Below are positions 39,201 to 50,999 of a stretch of 64,000 nt of DNA, in pieces. Within the stretch, counting starts at the first letter, position 1. Every line of letters begins with the position of its first letter. The notes beneath the pieces were generated by a model. That model searched no databases, was not told the origin of the DNA, and saw only the letters and a program-made list of their open reading frames with translations. This stretch comes from Parus major (lineage: Eukaryota > Chordata > Aves > Passeriformes > Paridae): the NCBI RefSeq assembly GCF_001522545.3, contig NC_031778.1, positions 21,289,411 to 21,353,410 of the forward strand, read 5' to 3'. The position numbers and the translations under genes were made by a program.

Positions 39201-41648
39201 AGAGAAAGATCAGGGTGCTGGGAGATGTCTCTGCACCATCCTCATTTTCCTGGGAGGCAGGAAAAGCAGCGTGGGGAAATGTGTGCCCCTGCGCTGTGAA
39301 GCGTGCTGCCCAGACACCTGTACATAACGTGAAGTTAAAGAGGGGAAATAATGGGGGGAGCCCAGTTCTGTTGTCATTTCCATTTGGATCATCCTCATCA
39401 TCACATTTCAGGGTGACAGGTACAGAAATAATGTGTGAAAGTCTCCTTCCATGGTGCATTCTGAGAGGCTGCACCTGCGTTTGAGCAGAGGCGTGAGATG
39501 AGGGTTTGAACTGTTTGTGTGTCTCTGGGTACCAGGGGATGCCTGCATCTATGGAAAATTAAATTATGCTTTAGTGCCAAATACATTTGAGTGGACTGGG
39601 AAAGACTCTTGGGAAGATGCTGAGTCTTTCTGCTATGATATTTTCTGGTAATTAAACAGTTCTCTATTTTATAATAGTTAGTGAAAATGAGAGTGGTTGG
39701 AAGGGTTATTTCTGTCTCTTACTATTAGATTCTCCAGATTTGCTGACCCTGAATAATTAAATGTTTTTGATCATTCTGTTTATATTACCTAGAACTGAAG
39801 TAATTCTGATCCTTCAGCAAACTTGAAGCACAGCATGGAACATACTGAAAGGCGCCAAAAGATGAAACATTTCAGTTTTGTGGTTCACATCTGTCTGTCC
39901 TGAGACCAGGAGACCATTATAATACACTTAGAGCATTTAAAAGCTCCTCAAGGTTGAAAGCCCTGATTAGGGCAGTATCTGTTCACGTGTAGGAGTCCTG
40001 CCTGTGCCAAACCTGGGAGCAAGGAGCCCTCAGGTCCCTTTTCCATGGGAAAAGATGTTAATAACATTGGGTAGTAGGGGAAAATGTAATCAAGGAGACC
40101 CTGACACTGAAGTGAAAATAGCAATGTACACATCCATCAGTTTGTACTGTTTTTACAGAGAGTATAAAATATTTAAACTGAAGCCATTAATCATCTTGTT
40201 CCTCTGTTCTAATCCATGGGAACCACAGGAGGTCACCAAATATGCATTTAATATAAAAGAATGAAAAATATTGGAGGGAAAAGTAGTGTAATCTAAGAGC
40301 AAGAAATGTTAAGAGAAAAAAAAAATAGTCTCAAACAGAAATTTTGCTAAAAATTGAAATAATATTTTTACAATGTTCTCTTGAAAAATCATTACATTTT
40401 GGGCAGAAATTCAAAATTCATTTAGAATTAGTTAAAAAAATACCAAAGATGGAAATTGGTTTTACTTCTTGACTGTTTTTTAAGATACTGCTGGATAGGA
40501 GCATTCTCTATTTTGTTTATTTTGATAAAATCCCAGTATTTCTCATGGAAAACAGCTGCTTCTTGCAGAAGCCATGGCCAGGTTCACATTCCAGGTTTCC
40601 ATCAGGTAATTTTGATGGATGCTTTAAACCCCACACACCACTGGGTTTTGTGCCTTGGGCTGGTATTGCCCTCCCCAATTTCAATATCTAAAGGTGAGAG
40701 GGGATGGGGATGCCTTTCCCTGCCTTCACTGGGTGTCAGTGTGGAAAGGAAATCCAAGGGCTGTGGCTAAGCTGCATCCCTGTGATTTATCCAATATTGT
40801 CTGAGTTTCCTGCAGTGAGCCTGGCTATTGATGAATTAATTTATTTACTGGTACAATGGTGTGTGGAGCCAGAGCTGGCGCTGCTGGGAGGGGACACCTT
40901 GGTGCAGGAACACAAGGGGTGGCAGAAAGAGACTTTTACTGCCCAGCCAAGGGCTGGAAGGTGGAAATATTTCCAGTATGTTCCCAGGTATCCCATGCTT
41001 GCTGTAAGAGCTCAAAGAGCTCTGCTGTGCCTTGTGCTGCCTGGGAATGAGGGAGGGACATGGCAGAACCGTGGGCTTCCAAAACCTGCATTCAGCCTTG
41101 GCACAATGCAGCCACTGTGGAAGAAGACATTAGGAACAAAAAATAAAGCTTGAAGCTTCAAGAGCAGGCTGCCAGAATTATTAAGAAAAACATCAAAATG
41201 ATGCCATTAAAAACAGATGGGGATTCTATAAAGTATTGAAAAGAAAATGTTTAATTATGAGCCTTATGCAAAACCCATCAAAGTTGGATTAATATTATAG
41301 TGCTGTTGCTGTAGAGGGTTTAAGTAGTCCGTGGTGGAACATTAATCTTTCACTCCTTTAAAAATAATGTTTTCCTTTTGTTGATGACAAATTCCATCTC
41401 TTCACTGTTGAAATCATATATCCAGATTAATAGCATCTAACATAATGAAATCAAAAGGCACAGGTAATATGGATTAGTTTAGAAAACAACAACAATGAGG
41501 GGAAAAAAAACCCCAAGGGGGAGAAAAAGCTTCACTGGATGAGTGCTTTGTCAACATCACTGTATTTTTTCCTGTTGTTAAAAGATAAAGGGTTAGCCTC
41601 TGTTCACAGGTATCCTTGTCTGTCTGGGATATTGTGTTATCTGATGGA

Positions 41649-41670
41649 CATATAGATGTTCATCTATACT
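41649..41670. repeat. Perfect 8-bp hairpin sharing modules with 25951-25975
   Basis: TATAGATG at 41651-41658 and CATCTATA at 41661-41668 are exact reverse complements with a 2-bp loop. The modules CATATAGATG and TTCATCTATACT also occur, in swapped order, in the hairpin at 25951-25973. Confidence 0.55.
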
Positions 41671-42180
41671 GTTTCTAGTAGGTTTCATACATAGGATGCC
41701 CTACAGTTTTTTGGGGTGAGGGAGCCTTGTCTGTCTCAAGTCTCTGGCAGATTGCCTATGGCTGCACAATCTGAATACCTCGGGCAAAAATTGCTGCCAC
41801 AAACTTGCCTCTCCCAACTCAGCTGGCTGGAAAAGCTAGAAAGGAGGTTTGGGGTTTTATTTAGTAAATGTATCTGAAGTGTGGCATTGCTGGTGTAAGG
41901 AGGGTTATTTTGAGGATGTGGGGCTGCTTTTCCCAGCTCCCCTTGCCATTGCTCAGTCCCCTCTGCCTGGCAGGGTTTTTATGGATGTTGTGCCTACACA
42001 GACCTGTCACTGCCTGGCATTCCCTATTCCTGCCAGGATCTGTGCTACCTCCCTGCATGAAGAGATTTTATCATCCCAGGACAGGAGTTTCAGACTTTTT
42101 CCTTCTTCACCAATTAGTCTGGGCATTGGAGGAGATGGCAATTTTTTATTTTTTTTTTTGCATATGTCATGACACTTTTG

Positions 42181-42325
42181 AATTCCTGGAAGTGTCCAAG
42201 GTGAGTGAAAGGGGACCCAAGCAATTTGATCTAATGAGTGGCACCCCTGACCATGGCATGGGGTTAGAAGTAAATGATCTCTAAGGTCTGCTCCAACCCA
42301 AACCATTCTGTGGTTCCATGATTTC
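42181..42325 (+). mobile_element. CR1 LINE fragment, 3' end (5'-truncated)
   Basis: The fragment starts with CCTGGAAGTGT-CCAAGG (the conserved ORF2 C-terminal region of avian CR1). It continues through CCATGGCATGGGGTT and ends with TGATCTCTAAGGTCTGCTCC, AACCCAAACCATTCTGTGG and the octamer-type tail TTCCATGATT. That order and the ATTCTRTG-like tail are diagnostic of CR1. About 145 bp remain of an element several kb long, so it is a dead, 5'-truncated insertion, as is usual for this family. Substitutions throughout suggest an old copy. Confidence 0.92.
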
Positions 42326-45300
42326 TTTCCCTGGTGGAGCTGGGCACAGGTGTGAGCTGCTGCTTTGGGTGGGAGAGAACTCTGAAATGAAACCTTTCCC
42401 TCAGCCTCTGTCATTCTGCTGTCTGAGCTGGATTTCTTGTACAAACAAGGCCAAGGAGATTTTGATCCTGTGTTTGTCCCCTCACCTGTCCTCTCTTAGG
42501 TCTGGGCTGTAGTGCTGGGTGCATCAATCCATGTTTTGGGATTCAGTGTCCTGGCCCTCCATCATGTGTCTTTCCAACATTTGCAGCCAAATCTTTGAGC
42601 ACAGAGCTCTACCTGTGCTGCTTAAAACTCAGCTGCTTTATCAGTGAACCACAGGGTCAAAAACTAGTTGTTGTATTCACTTAATACTACAGGAACAATT
42701 TTTCTTCTTCCCTTCCACCCCTTCAAAATTTTTTTAAATAATCTGTGCTTTATTGAATCACCAGGTACACAAAAAGTAGGCTCTTATTTTAGCAAAAATA
42801 TCAACACTGACTGCCAAGGTAGATTTAAGGTGTTCATTACAAAATATTTTGTCCTGGGCTTTAAGAATAATGCACTTTCAGTACAAAGAAATGGTTATTC
42901 TGAGCACTGGACTTTTTTTCCTTTTAGTTATTTACAATAGGTTTCAAGATTTAGAATTACCATGAAAGATTTACTTATATTGCAGTTCATGTAAAATTTA
43001 AAATCAATAAAGTAAATAAATTTAGCTTGTCTGCCTGAATCGATTTCCTCCTATGCTAACACAGCCCTGTAATGCTGCACTTCCTTATCTCCCATGTCAT
43101 CCTCCAGTGATAATCCTGGGCTGGAATGGTGCTGTGTTATCATGTCCTGTGCAACATAGTGTTCCTCTGAGCCTCCTGCCACCTCAGTATTTCAAACCTG
43201 CCTTGGGAGCCTCACCTCCCACCAGATGTGGAGCTGCCAGTGCTGGGAGCCAGGACCCGGCTTCCTCCCCCTTGGAGCATCCCTGTGCTCTCACAGCTGG
43301 TAATGAGGAAAGGGAATACTGCTGCCAAAATAGGGGCAGCTATCTGGGCTTGGGCACGGGCAAGATATGCATGGAAAAAGGCTGAAAGGTTCTTTGGCAG
43401 GGCAACCCCACTGGAGAGGGAAAAAGGATTGCTCCTTGTTTTTCCCACTTTTTTTTTTTTCCCTCCAAAGATGCCAGTAGTTGGGAACAAACAGAGCTTC
43501 CTTTTTAGTTGTTTACTATTATTAATTTTATTATGTTTTTTTAGTTGTAGGATTTTAATTATGATGAAAAGCAAATGTGTTTATCCACCCTTAGCATCAG
43601 TATTTTCCTCAGGGTGAGAGGGGGCGATTGCAGCGTGCAGAGAACGAGGAGAGTTCCCAGTGATGGATTTTCATTGGGTTTGTCCTCTTTTTTATACAGA
43701 TGTCTTGGTCAGCTGTCAAAACTGGCACACCTGTGGGGGGGATGCCCTGGCATGAGTGAAATGCCAGGCTGAAGGAAAGCACTTGGGCAGGAATGCAGTA
43801 GCCAGTTCCAGGTTTTACCCTTGGCAGTCTCATCGGTGTTCCCCATGGAATCACAAATGATAACATAAACCAGGGACCTACCTTGCAGTGCTGTCAAGTG
43901 TGCTCAGCAGACACAGCTGCCCCATTCATAGGATTTGCAACAATAATAATCTAAAACTGATGAACTTTAAAAATATTGGATTTACTTATTAAAAAAGGAA
44001 ACATATAAATACAAGTGCTTTGATTCTGGGTCTGGCAAAAAGGTAACTTTTTATAGCCACACAAACACTGTTCTTTTAAGGCAGTACTCTGGTTTCATGT
44101 GTAGTGAAATGATCCTTTTTTATTACTTGTGAAAGAAAAGAAAATATCAACCCCGTCTGTCAGTGCTGCTGTTGAGTTTAAGATGGAGCACCCTTCCGGA
44201 AGCTGTGAGAGAGATGTCTATAAAATGTTAGGCTGACTTTAAAGGAAAACAAAAAGGAGAACAGAAAAAGAGAGGACATAATGATATAATAATAATAAAA
44301 AAGAGGAACAGATCTCTTTCTGGTTTAAGTTGGGATAAATTCAAGTGGAACCAGTGATGTACTGTATTTATACCAGTTCAGCAGCAAGAGGTTTGTGTAT
44401 GCACGAAACTCAGGAGTTAGAGCAAATAAATACAAGCTATGTAATCAGTTTTATTTGTTTTCTGAGTCATGTCTGGTACATGGAGGCGAAGAGGCTCCAG
44501 TTAGAGGAGTGGATTAGGGGAGTGGAGTTGTCCTTCCGGCCAGAGCTGATGGTGAACTTGGAGCATTAATTCATAGGAAGTCCAGGATTGCTGTTTTGGC
44601 TCTGTAGCTGCCAGAGGTTTGCAGGTTTGTCAGGTTTGCAGGTGATTTGGAGCATGATGTGGTTCTAGCCCAAATACAGTCCTTATGCCATCCTGGCCAG
44701 CCTTGGAGAAAACAGGACGTGCTGGATTGGGGCTGTGCATTAATGACCGGGTTTCCCAGAGATGCAGAGCTGTACAATTCCTCAGGCTCTTTCTCACTAG
44801 AAAACTTGGCTGAGATGTGGGGAATTGGGCTAATTAAGAAGATGTTAAACACAGCTCTGCAGTAACAGCAGCTGACTGGCACGCTGTCTGGAACAGGAGG
44901 CTTACTGAGCCTGACTGTCACGAAGCTGAGAAAGGAAGAGCCTGTCGTTTTATTAACTGCAAAATCGTCTTTGATTGCATTAGCAAGGCTGTCCCACAAC
45001 AACCAAGCCTAATTTTCCGGGGAGGGCAGAGTGGGTGCCTGCAGGGGAACACTGTGCTCCCAAGGTCAGCCCAGCCTTTCATTTCTTCCCCCTGATTTTT
45101 GATAAAGAGCTCTATGTTGTCAGAAATGAGCAGTGGTGGTTGCCCTCCTAAGTACCTACGGATAGGCTTGAGCGAGTGCTTAGTCTGAAAACTGCAGAGC
45201 GTCGAGTCAAGAGACTCCTGTCCTGTTCTGCCCTGCTGGGAGCCAGCGCTTCTCCTGGCACCGAGATAAGGGCTGGAGTCATCCATTCAGAAAGGGTTCA

Positions 45301-45879
45301 GAAATGCCAGCCCAAAATTCTGAGATCTTTTTCCTTTCTAATTTGCCTATTTAGTAAATAGGTAAAAAAATTAATCCCATACAGTGCCACTTTTAATTGT
45401 ATTATCTGTTGGGTTTTCACTGGGGACATGAGCTCTGTCTCTGCACAGGGTGACTGAGGTTTAATTCTACACCCAAGCAATGGCAATGCTCTGCTGGTCT
45501 GCAGGAAAAACTGTCCATGCAAAGCAGAAACACTCAGGACCAGCCAGGAATATTTCTGAGCCTATGTAATCAGTGCAGAGCTTGCAGACTTTATTTAAAC
45601 CTTCAACTTTTCTACACTTAGATTGTCAAACATTTTAAACCTATCCACCAAGTCATCGCTTCCACTCCTTGTGTTTAGATTTGCAGAATTTTATTTCAAA
45701 TTATTTTTTTTAAATAGAGGTTGTTTTTTTTCTTTGTCAAGTAGTGAAAGCACCCTCTCCTCCCTGTTTAGCCTGAAGATGCTGAGCTCATCCCTTGATG
45801 CTCATTGAGGTGCCTTAACTCAGCCATCGACACAGCGACTTCTGTCTGTTGCTTTAAAGAGTTCGTGGGCATAACAGCA
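42326..45879. other. Non-coding unique sequence
   Basis: A T11-type run lies at about 43450-43460. AATAATAATAA-type sequence occurs at about 44281-44300, and a short direct repeat of AGGTTTGC lies near 44617-44642. No exon or further repeat family was recognised. Frames up to 145 codons (42007-42444, -) lack known domains, and this one overlaps the CR1 fragment. Confidence 0.55.
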
Positions 45880-46060
45880 GAGAAATATGAAGCTGTGACA
45901 CTATTTATTGACTAATACCATGTAGTTAATCCAGTATTTCCTCTGAGAGGGGTGATGTGATAACAGACTGTGGTTTTAATTTTAATGGCTACTAATGTGT
46001 GATCCTGTGTGATTTGGGGTGCATTAATTAGGATGTGAGAATAGCTGAAAACAGATAAAG
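45880..46060. promoter_or_regulatory. Candidate conserved non-coding element
   Basis: The block has AGTTAATCC, TTTTAATTTTAATGG and GCATTAATTAGG in unique, repeat-free sequence. The TAAT-core density is like that of developmental enhancers. The call is pattern-based only. Confidence 0.22.
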
Positions 46061-46468
46061 GGGTGGGTTAGACTGACAAGCTCTTATCTTATTAACTTTG
46101 CTATATCAAGTATTTATATTGATCCAGCTGCCTGACTCCTGTATATACTCCTCCACCTTGAGTTGTAGATAAGATTAAATTAATGTCTGTGCTCATCTTT
46201 CTCAAGATAAAGAGAAAAGATAGTGAAGGAAGTACATGGTATCAAATGGGAAAGCTTGGTTTGCAGAGATGCCTGGTTTCCTTGTTCCATATGCACAAAC
46301 CCAGCTGTGGGTGTCAAACTCTCCCAGTGTTTCACCTTCTGCATCTTATCCACACTGAACTGGGAAGTTGCTGTGAACAAAGTGCTTGTGCAAACCATGG
46401 AAACCTAAGGTAGGATCTCAGCCCTGATTAACTTAATGGTGTCTCTAGAAAGCTGTACAGCTAACCAC

Positions 46469-46482
46469 AAAAAAAAAAAAAA
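46469..46482. repeat. Poly-A run (A14)
   Basis: Fourteen consecutive A residues are followed by TAAAAATC. There is no associated gene copy. Confidence 0.9.
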
Positions 46483-46874
46483 TAAAAATCACTCCAGGCA
46501 CCAAAGAGAGCATAAAAGTCCATCGTGCAAGGAAAATATGGGAGAGTAGAGCAGGGGGCATATGGATTTGGGGAAAACCTGGCTTCACTCAGTCCTTGGT
46601 TTCCCTGAGGCTGGAGGGGATGTGAAGGATGTCCCCATCCCTGCCATGTGCTCCAGGATGGAAGGTCTTAGCGTGGGAAAAATGACAGGATTTATTTGCT
46701 GTGCTGCAGTTTCTGCTCCTACAACACAGAGCTTAAAAGGCAAACAGACTTAGAGGGTTTAACTTTTTAAAAAAGTTATTATTTCAGTCATTGGTCAGCT
46801 CCAGCCTCTGCCATTTCAGGTTGCTGATGGCTGTTTTCTGTCACCTCACACAAGTCCTGTGTGATCCCAGGTAC

Positions 46875-47580
46875 GAGTGCATCCCTCAGCACCACCGAGC
46901 TCCTCTCGGCCCAAGGGGGCTGGGCTCAGTATTTTGCACGGCCCCAGTGCGGTTTCTCTGCGCTATCTCCAAAATCAGCCCCGCACCTCCTCCTCCTCCT
47001 CCTCGTTTATCAGCCAGAGCACACAGATAACATCCTCGTGACGTGGCCCTGACCTTTGTCAACCTTTGTTAAGGCTCCATCTGAAGTCCGGCCGAGTGTT
47101 TGTAAACAGGATGTAATTAAGGCTGGGAACTGACAGCGCCTGATGGGAGGACAATGCGGAGCTGGCGGGACCCGGGCTGTCAGATGTCCGCCCGCATTGT
47201 GCTGCCGGTGCCGCGGTGGTAATTGGTGTCCTCTGGCCGAAGGAAGTGCACTCAAGTCGGATTAATCTGCCGCGGTGCGGGGGCCATCCCTGCGAGCGCG
47301 AGTGTTTCCTCCGATAAACCCCGGGCGGGGAGCTGGGAAAGCCGGGACCGCGCTGACAGGTGCCCGCCGAAAACTGGGAACAGGAAAGGTGTGGGGCCAC
47401 AAAAGCTGGCAAAGACACGGCGTCTTCGCAGCTCTTCTTATCGGCTCGGAGACACGGCAGGTTGAGGGATTATCGCGGCTCGGGGCGAGCGCAGGGGGAG
47501 CCGGAGGAAGGGATGCGGATAACGCCGGGCACGGCTGGATGGGGCTGCAGAAACAACTTTAGTGCCACGTTCTGTCCAGG
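46875..47580. promoter_or_regulatory. CpG island, possible promoter or enhancer
   Basis: By hand count 45 CpGs lie in 47041-47580, plus 9 in 46861-47040. Elsewhere the window has only a few CpGs per several hundred bases. The core 47161-47560 is GC-rich, and CpG there is close to the number expected from base content (rough estimate). Visible motifs are TGACGT (CRE/ATF-like) at 47039-47044, a GGATTAATCT pair of bicoid-type cores at 47259-47268, and six GATAA/TTATC cores (47007, 47026, 47313, 47438, 47470, 47518). No TATA box or convincing first exon is seen. Short frames through it on both strands look incidental. It could be the promoter of an unannotated or non-coding transcript, an alternative promoter of a distant gene, or an orphan island. 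Confidence 0.75.
46986..47004. repeat. (CCT)n microsatellite
   Basis: About six CCT units run in 19 bp at the left edge of the CpG island. Confidence 0.9.
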
Positions 47581-47595
47581 ACCAAGCTTAAAAAA

Positions 47596-48173
47596 CATAT
47601 ATATATCTATATATCTATATATCTATCTATCTATATATATATATATAAAATATATATATATACACACACCTATATGTATATATGCACACACACATATATA
47701 GATACATATATATACACGTATATTATGTATATTCATATATACGTATATATACACATATATATACACACATGTATATATATACATATATGAATATGTGTGT
47801 ATATATATTTATATATACACATATATACATACACACATATATACATGTATACATATATAGAGAGCTATATATGTATATATAAATATATGTTTATAGATAT
47901 ATATACATATATCTATATATGCATATATATACACATACATATCTATACACATATATTTATATATACACATATATCTATATATACATATATCTATATATAC
48001 ATATATACACATATATATACATATACACACATATACATATATCTATACACATATATACATACACATATATACACATTTACACACACATATATACATATAT
48101 ATATACATATGTGTATATCTGAATGTATGTCTATAAAGTGCATATATGCATGTACATCTACACACATGCATAC
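47596..48173. repeat. Long (TA)n/(CA)n-type microsatellite or minisatellite
   Basis: About 578 bp consist almost wholly of alternating TATATA and ACACA blocks, with occasional TATC and TATG variants and roughly 10-12-bp higher-order units. Alternating purine-pyrimidine DNA of this length can adopt Z-DNA or cruciform structure and is prone to length change. Apparent reading frames here translate to Tyr/Ile/Thr/His runs and are not genes. It starts about 20-30 bp after the CpG island ends. Confidence 0.97.
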
Positions 48174-49180
48174 AAAAATGAAAACTCACAGTTGAAGGGA
48201 AAATGATTTTCTGGGGTTTTGGTTATTCATTTTTTAAAAATATCCCAATCAGGATTTATAGCTCATTTTGTAGCCCTGAACTTTTCCATAAGTGAGGGTA
48301 GAAGTGGCTGAATGTAAGGCTGATCCCAAATATCCCATTTTGTTTGTTCACTGCTTGTCCAGAGATGAGGAAGAAGCTTGACTTAAAAATTTTTATCACC
48401 TAACATAAGCAAGTGTGTTTCAAAATATATCCCTTTAATTTTTCATATTTACAGACTGGCATTTGTCTGTCCATGGTAACTAAAGGCAGATAAATATTGA
48501 TAGCTGTGCATTGATTTAAGAAAATATACAGCTTTCTCACTTTTTTTGGCATACATGTGTCTAAAAATATTATGGTATGTTTTTTTCCTTTTAAGTTTTA
48601 GATTACATCATCAGCTGATTGCACTGATTGCACTAAATCCTTCCAGGTTTATTCAATTAGTGTTTAATGCAACACATTGGTTTGCATATTCATTAGGAGT
48701 TTCCAAATCACCATTAGAATATGAAAAATAGAAAGGTGTCCATGAATCAGTGAATAAATGAGAAGGTGAATGACAAGGTCTGTTTTAAATATAGGGAGTA
48801 AATGCAGCATCCAAGCACAGAGCAATCACACAATATTTTCAACCCTGTAATTTAGGGCTGGAGGAGTCAGATCACACTGCTTTGAAATCAATAGTCAAAT
48901 TCTTATTCTACTTTGCTCTAAGGAAAGGTGACCATTAGGAGAGGCATTCTCCACGTCCCAACCCAAGAGCTTTGTTGTGTCAGAAGGAAGAGGAAAAGGT
49001 GGCTGTTGTGGTGGTGACTTGTAGGGGAACTAGGAGAAAAAAGGGCTCTGGTAACTTTTCCCTGCTTTTTTACGTCTGTTCAAGAAGGAAGCCTTAAAAA
49101 GAAAAATACTAAACAAAAATCCATCTGTTCCCAGGGGACAGAAGTGATTCCCAGCAACCCAAAAAGAGACTAGAAAAAGT
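48174..49180. other. Non-coding unique sequence, nothing recognised
   Basis: AT-rich unique sequence lies between two microsatellites. No exon or repeat family was seen. Confidence 0.55.
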
Positions 49181-49189
49181 TATATACAT

Positions 49190-49240
<51 letters not shown>

Positions 49241-49242
49241 TG
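49181..49242. repeat. Compound (CA)(TA)(CA) microsatellite
   Basis: A short TATATACATA lead-in is followed by a (CA)n block, an uninterrupted (TA)n block of about 12 units, and a second (CA)n block. It totals about 62 bp and is likely polymorphic. Confidence 0.97.
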
Positions 49243-50383
49243 CATGTATTTCTCTGTAAGAAGATGAATGAATATTTCTCAATATGAGAAGGAAAACAGA
49301 AAAATATTCTTTGGCAGCTTTGAGTTTACTCAGCTCAGAAATATGCCTCAAAGTTCAAACCAAAGTTGACCAATCCTCCAAAGCTGCTTATAGCTGCAGA
49401 CAGTGACATTTGTTTCCAGTTGTTAATGGGACTATTGAATGGAAATGCCTGTTTTCCTGTATCAGACTGTGCAGAGTTGTCAGCCTTTCACATCCCAGAG
49501 CTGGGAAGGGAGGCAGGGATTGTGGTGAAGGTTTTATGTACACGTGTGCCTCGTCTGCAAGGTGAGGCAGAGCCCTTCACTCAGCAGCAGCAAATAAATA
49601 CAAGGAGGCAAAGGGCTGGGTACAACACCTTGGGGAGCAGAGCAGGGCAGGAGAGGAGGATGGACAGAAGCTGCTGAGAGATGCAAATGGGCTCATGGAT
49701 AAAGAGAGATGAGGCAAACCAGGGCAAAACGGTTCCACTTAACCTACCTAACCTGCTTAACTAAATAAACCCTTCCTGTGACATGCAGCGGGGTTTCCCT
49801 CAAAGGCCACAGTCATTAGATGAAAGAGTTAAGGACAGAACACTCTGAAAGAATTAACTTTGATGTTTAAATATGTTTTTGGTATGAAAATACACCCCTC
49901 AAAGGAAAAAGAACAAAATACCCAATGCAGTGAATATAAGGTGTTTTATTTTTTGTTTGGGAAGGGTGGGTTAAGTTAGAGCTGTGGTGTTTTTTTATTT
50001 TTTTGGGTGTTTTTTTTTTTTTTTGGTAGGTAAATCATTTTCTTTTTAAATGAAAATCTGTTTGACTGCATGAAATATGAACAGTAATTAAATGCACAGT
50101 CTGTGGGCCTTCCATACTTTAAAGCTCTTTCTTAAAAAAAAACCCAACACAACTGCTCACCTCAGACAGGCCAATTACCCAAGAATGATGGAGTCAAGAG
50201 GAAAGTAGCTAAATTTCTTTACTTGAATGATCACAACCACAAGCCAGTGATTAGTCCCTGCAGCACCAGCGGGGATGTGGTGGGGACACTCACATTGGAA
50301 GACTTCAAATAGTCATTTCCTTGGTTAAAATAAAATCTGACTGCACTAAATAGACAGTTTTTAATCTCAATTGGACATCTGAA
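49243..50383. other. Non-coding sequence with T-rich tract
   Basis: A T/G-rich tract lies at 49990-50024. Nothing else was recognised. The frames are short. Confidence 0.55.
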
Positions 50384-50690
50384 GATTTCTCAAGCTGTTG
50401 TTGGCTGCGGCAGAAACAAATTTTTCTGCTTTGTTGATTAAACCAGTGGTCTCCACCATTGCTTATCGGCCTGCGACGAGCTGTTCTTTTTAATTAAAAG
50501 TGAGCCACCACGAGAGAGCAATTAACAGCTAGTAATTACTGTGCTCTTCAGAACTGCAACATTTTGCCTTTCATTCCAATTATATAATGGACAAGTGGCT
50601 TTTTGATCTTCAAATTAGTGAGCTCTTGTACTATTTGTTTTGAGGCAGATTTGGAAGGTTAATGATGGCCTGTGGTGGCACTCTTTCCAC
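50384..50690. promoter_or_regulatory. Strong candidate conserved non-coding enhancer
   Basis: About 300 bp of repeat-free sequence carry many homeodomain-type cores: GTTGATTAAACC, the palindrome TTTTAATTAAAA at 50488-50499, GCAATTAACAG, GTAATTACTG, CCAATTAT, AAATTAGTG and GTTAATGATGG. A CpG-containing stretch (TTATCGGCCTGCGACGAGC) is retained amid AT-rich DNA. This combination is typical of deeply conserved developmental enhancers. The nearby gene is unknown and conservation has not been tested. Confidence 0.4.
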
Positions 50691-50860
50691 TGACTGATGT
50701 AAGACAAGAAAAAAAGGGGAAGGAAACAGGAATAGTCTATCAAGAAATGCAAATGCTGCCTTCATGATAATGAACAGGAGAAACACAGGCAACTTAATAT
50801 GCAGGTTATTTAATGCAAACCAAATAAGCCCTCGTTTTGGTGCTAGCCTGTGCTATGGAA

Positions 50861-50893
50861 TTCTTTTTTCTTTTTTTTTTTCTTTTTTTTTTT
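50861..50893. repeat. T-rich low-complexity tract
   Basis: Some 33 bp are nearly all T with four C interruptions. They are followed by TTTAATTTAAAAAAAAGTTTAATTAA-like AT-rich DNA. Confidence 0.85.
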
Positions 50894-50999
50894 AATTTAA
50901 AAAAAAGTTTAATTAAGCATTTCAATATAGATTCTTTAGAGAGTGACACATAACATTTAACTGTTTGATACTTAATTGTGTTTGCCTTTGATTGTGGCA

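Larger units (their letters stand above)
35403..42180. other. Non-coding unique sequence, long stretch without genes
   Basis: Low-complexity items are an A17 run at 36234-36250, AT-rich DNA at about 37951-38000 and short T-runs. The 155-codon frame at 39007-39474 (-) and the 161-codon frame at 37319-37804 (+) have no recognisable domain. A small hairpin at 41651-41668 is listed separately. Confidence 0.55.

Noticed and set aside
39007..39474. 155-codon - strand frame with an acidic DDEDD stretch
   Set aside because: The acidic run comes from a simple ATC/TCATC-like sequence, and no family was recognised.
47682..48195. Open frames rich in Tyr, Ile, Thr and His
   Set aside because: They are direct translations of the TA/CA microsatellite.
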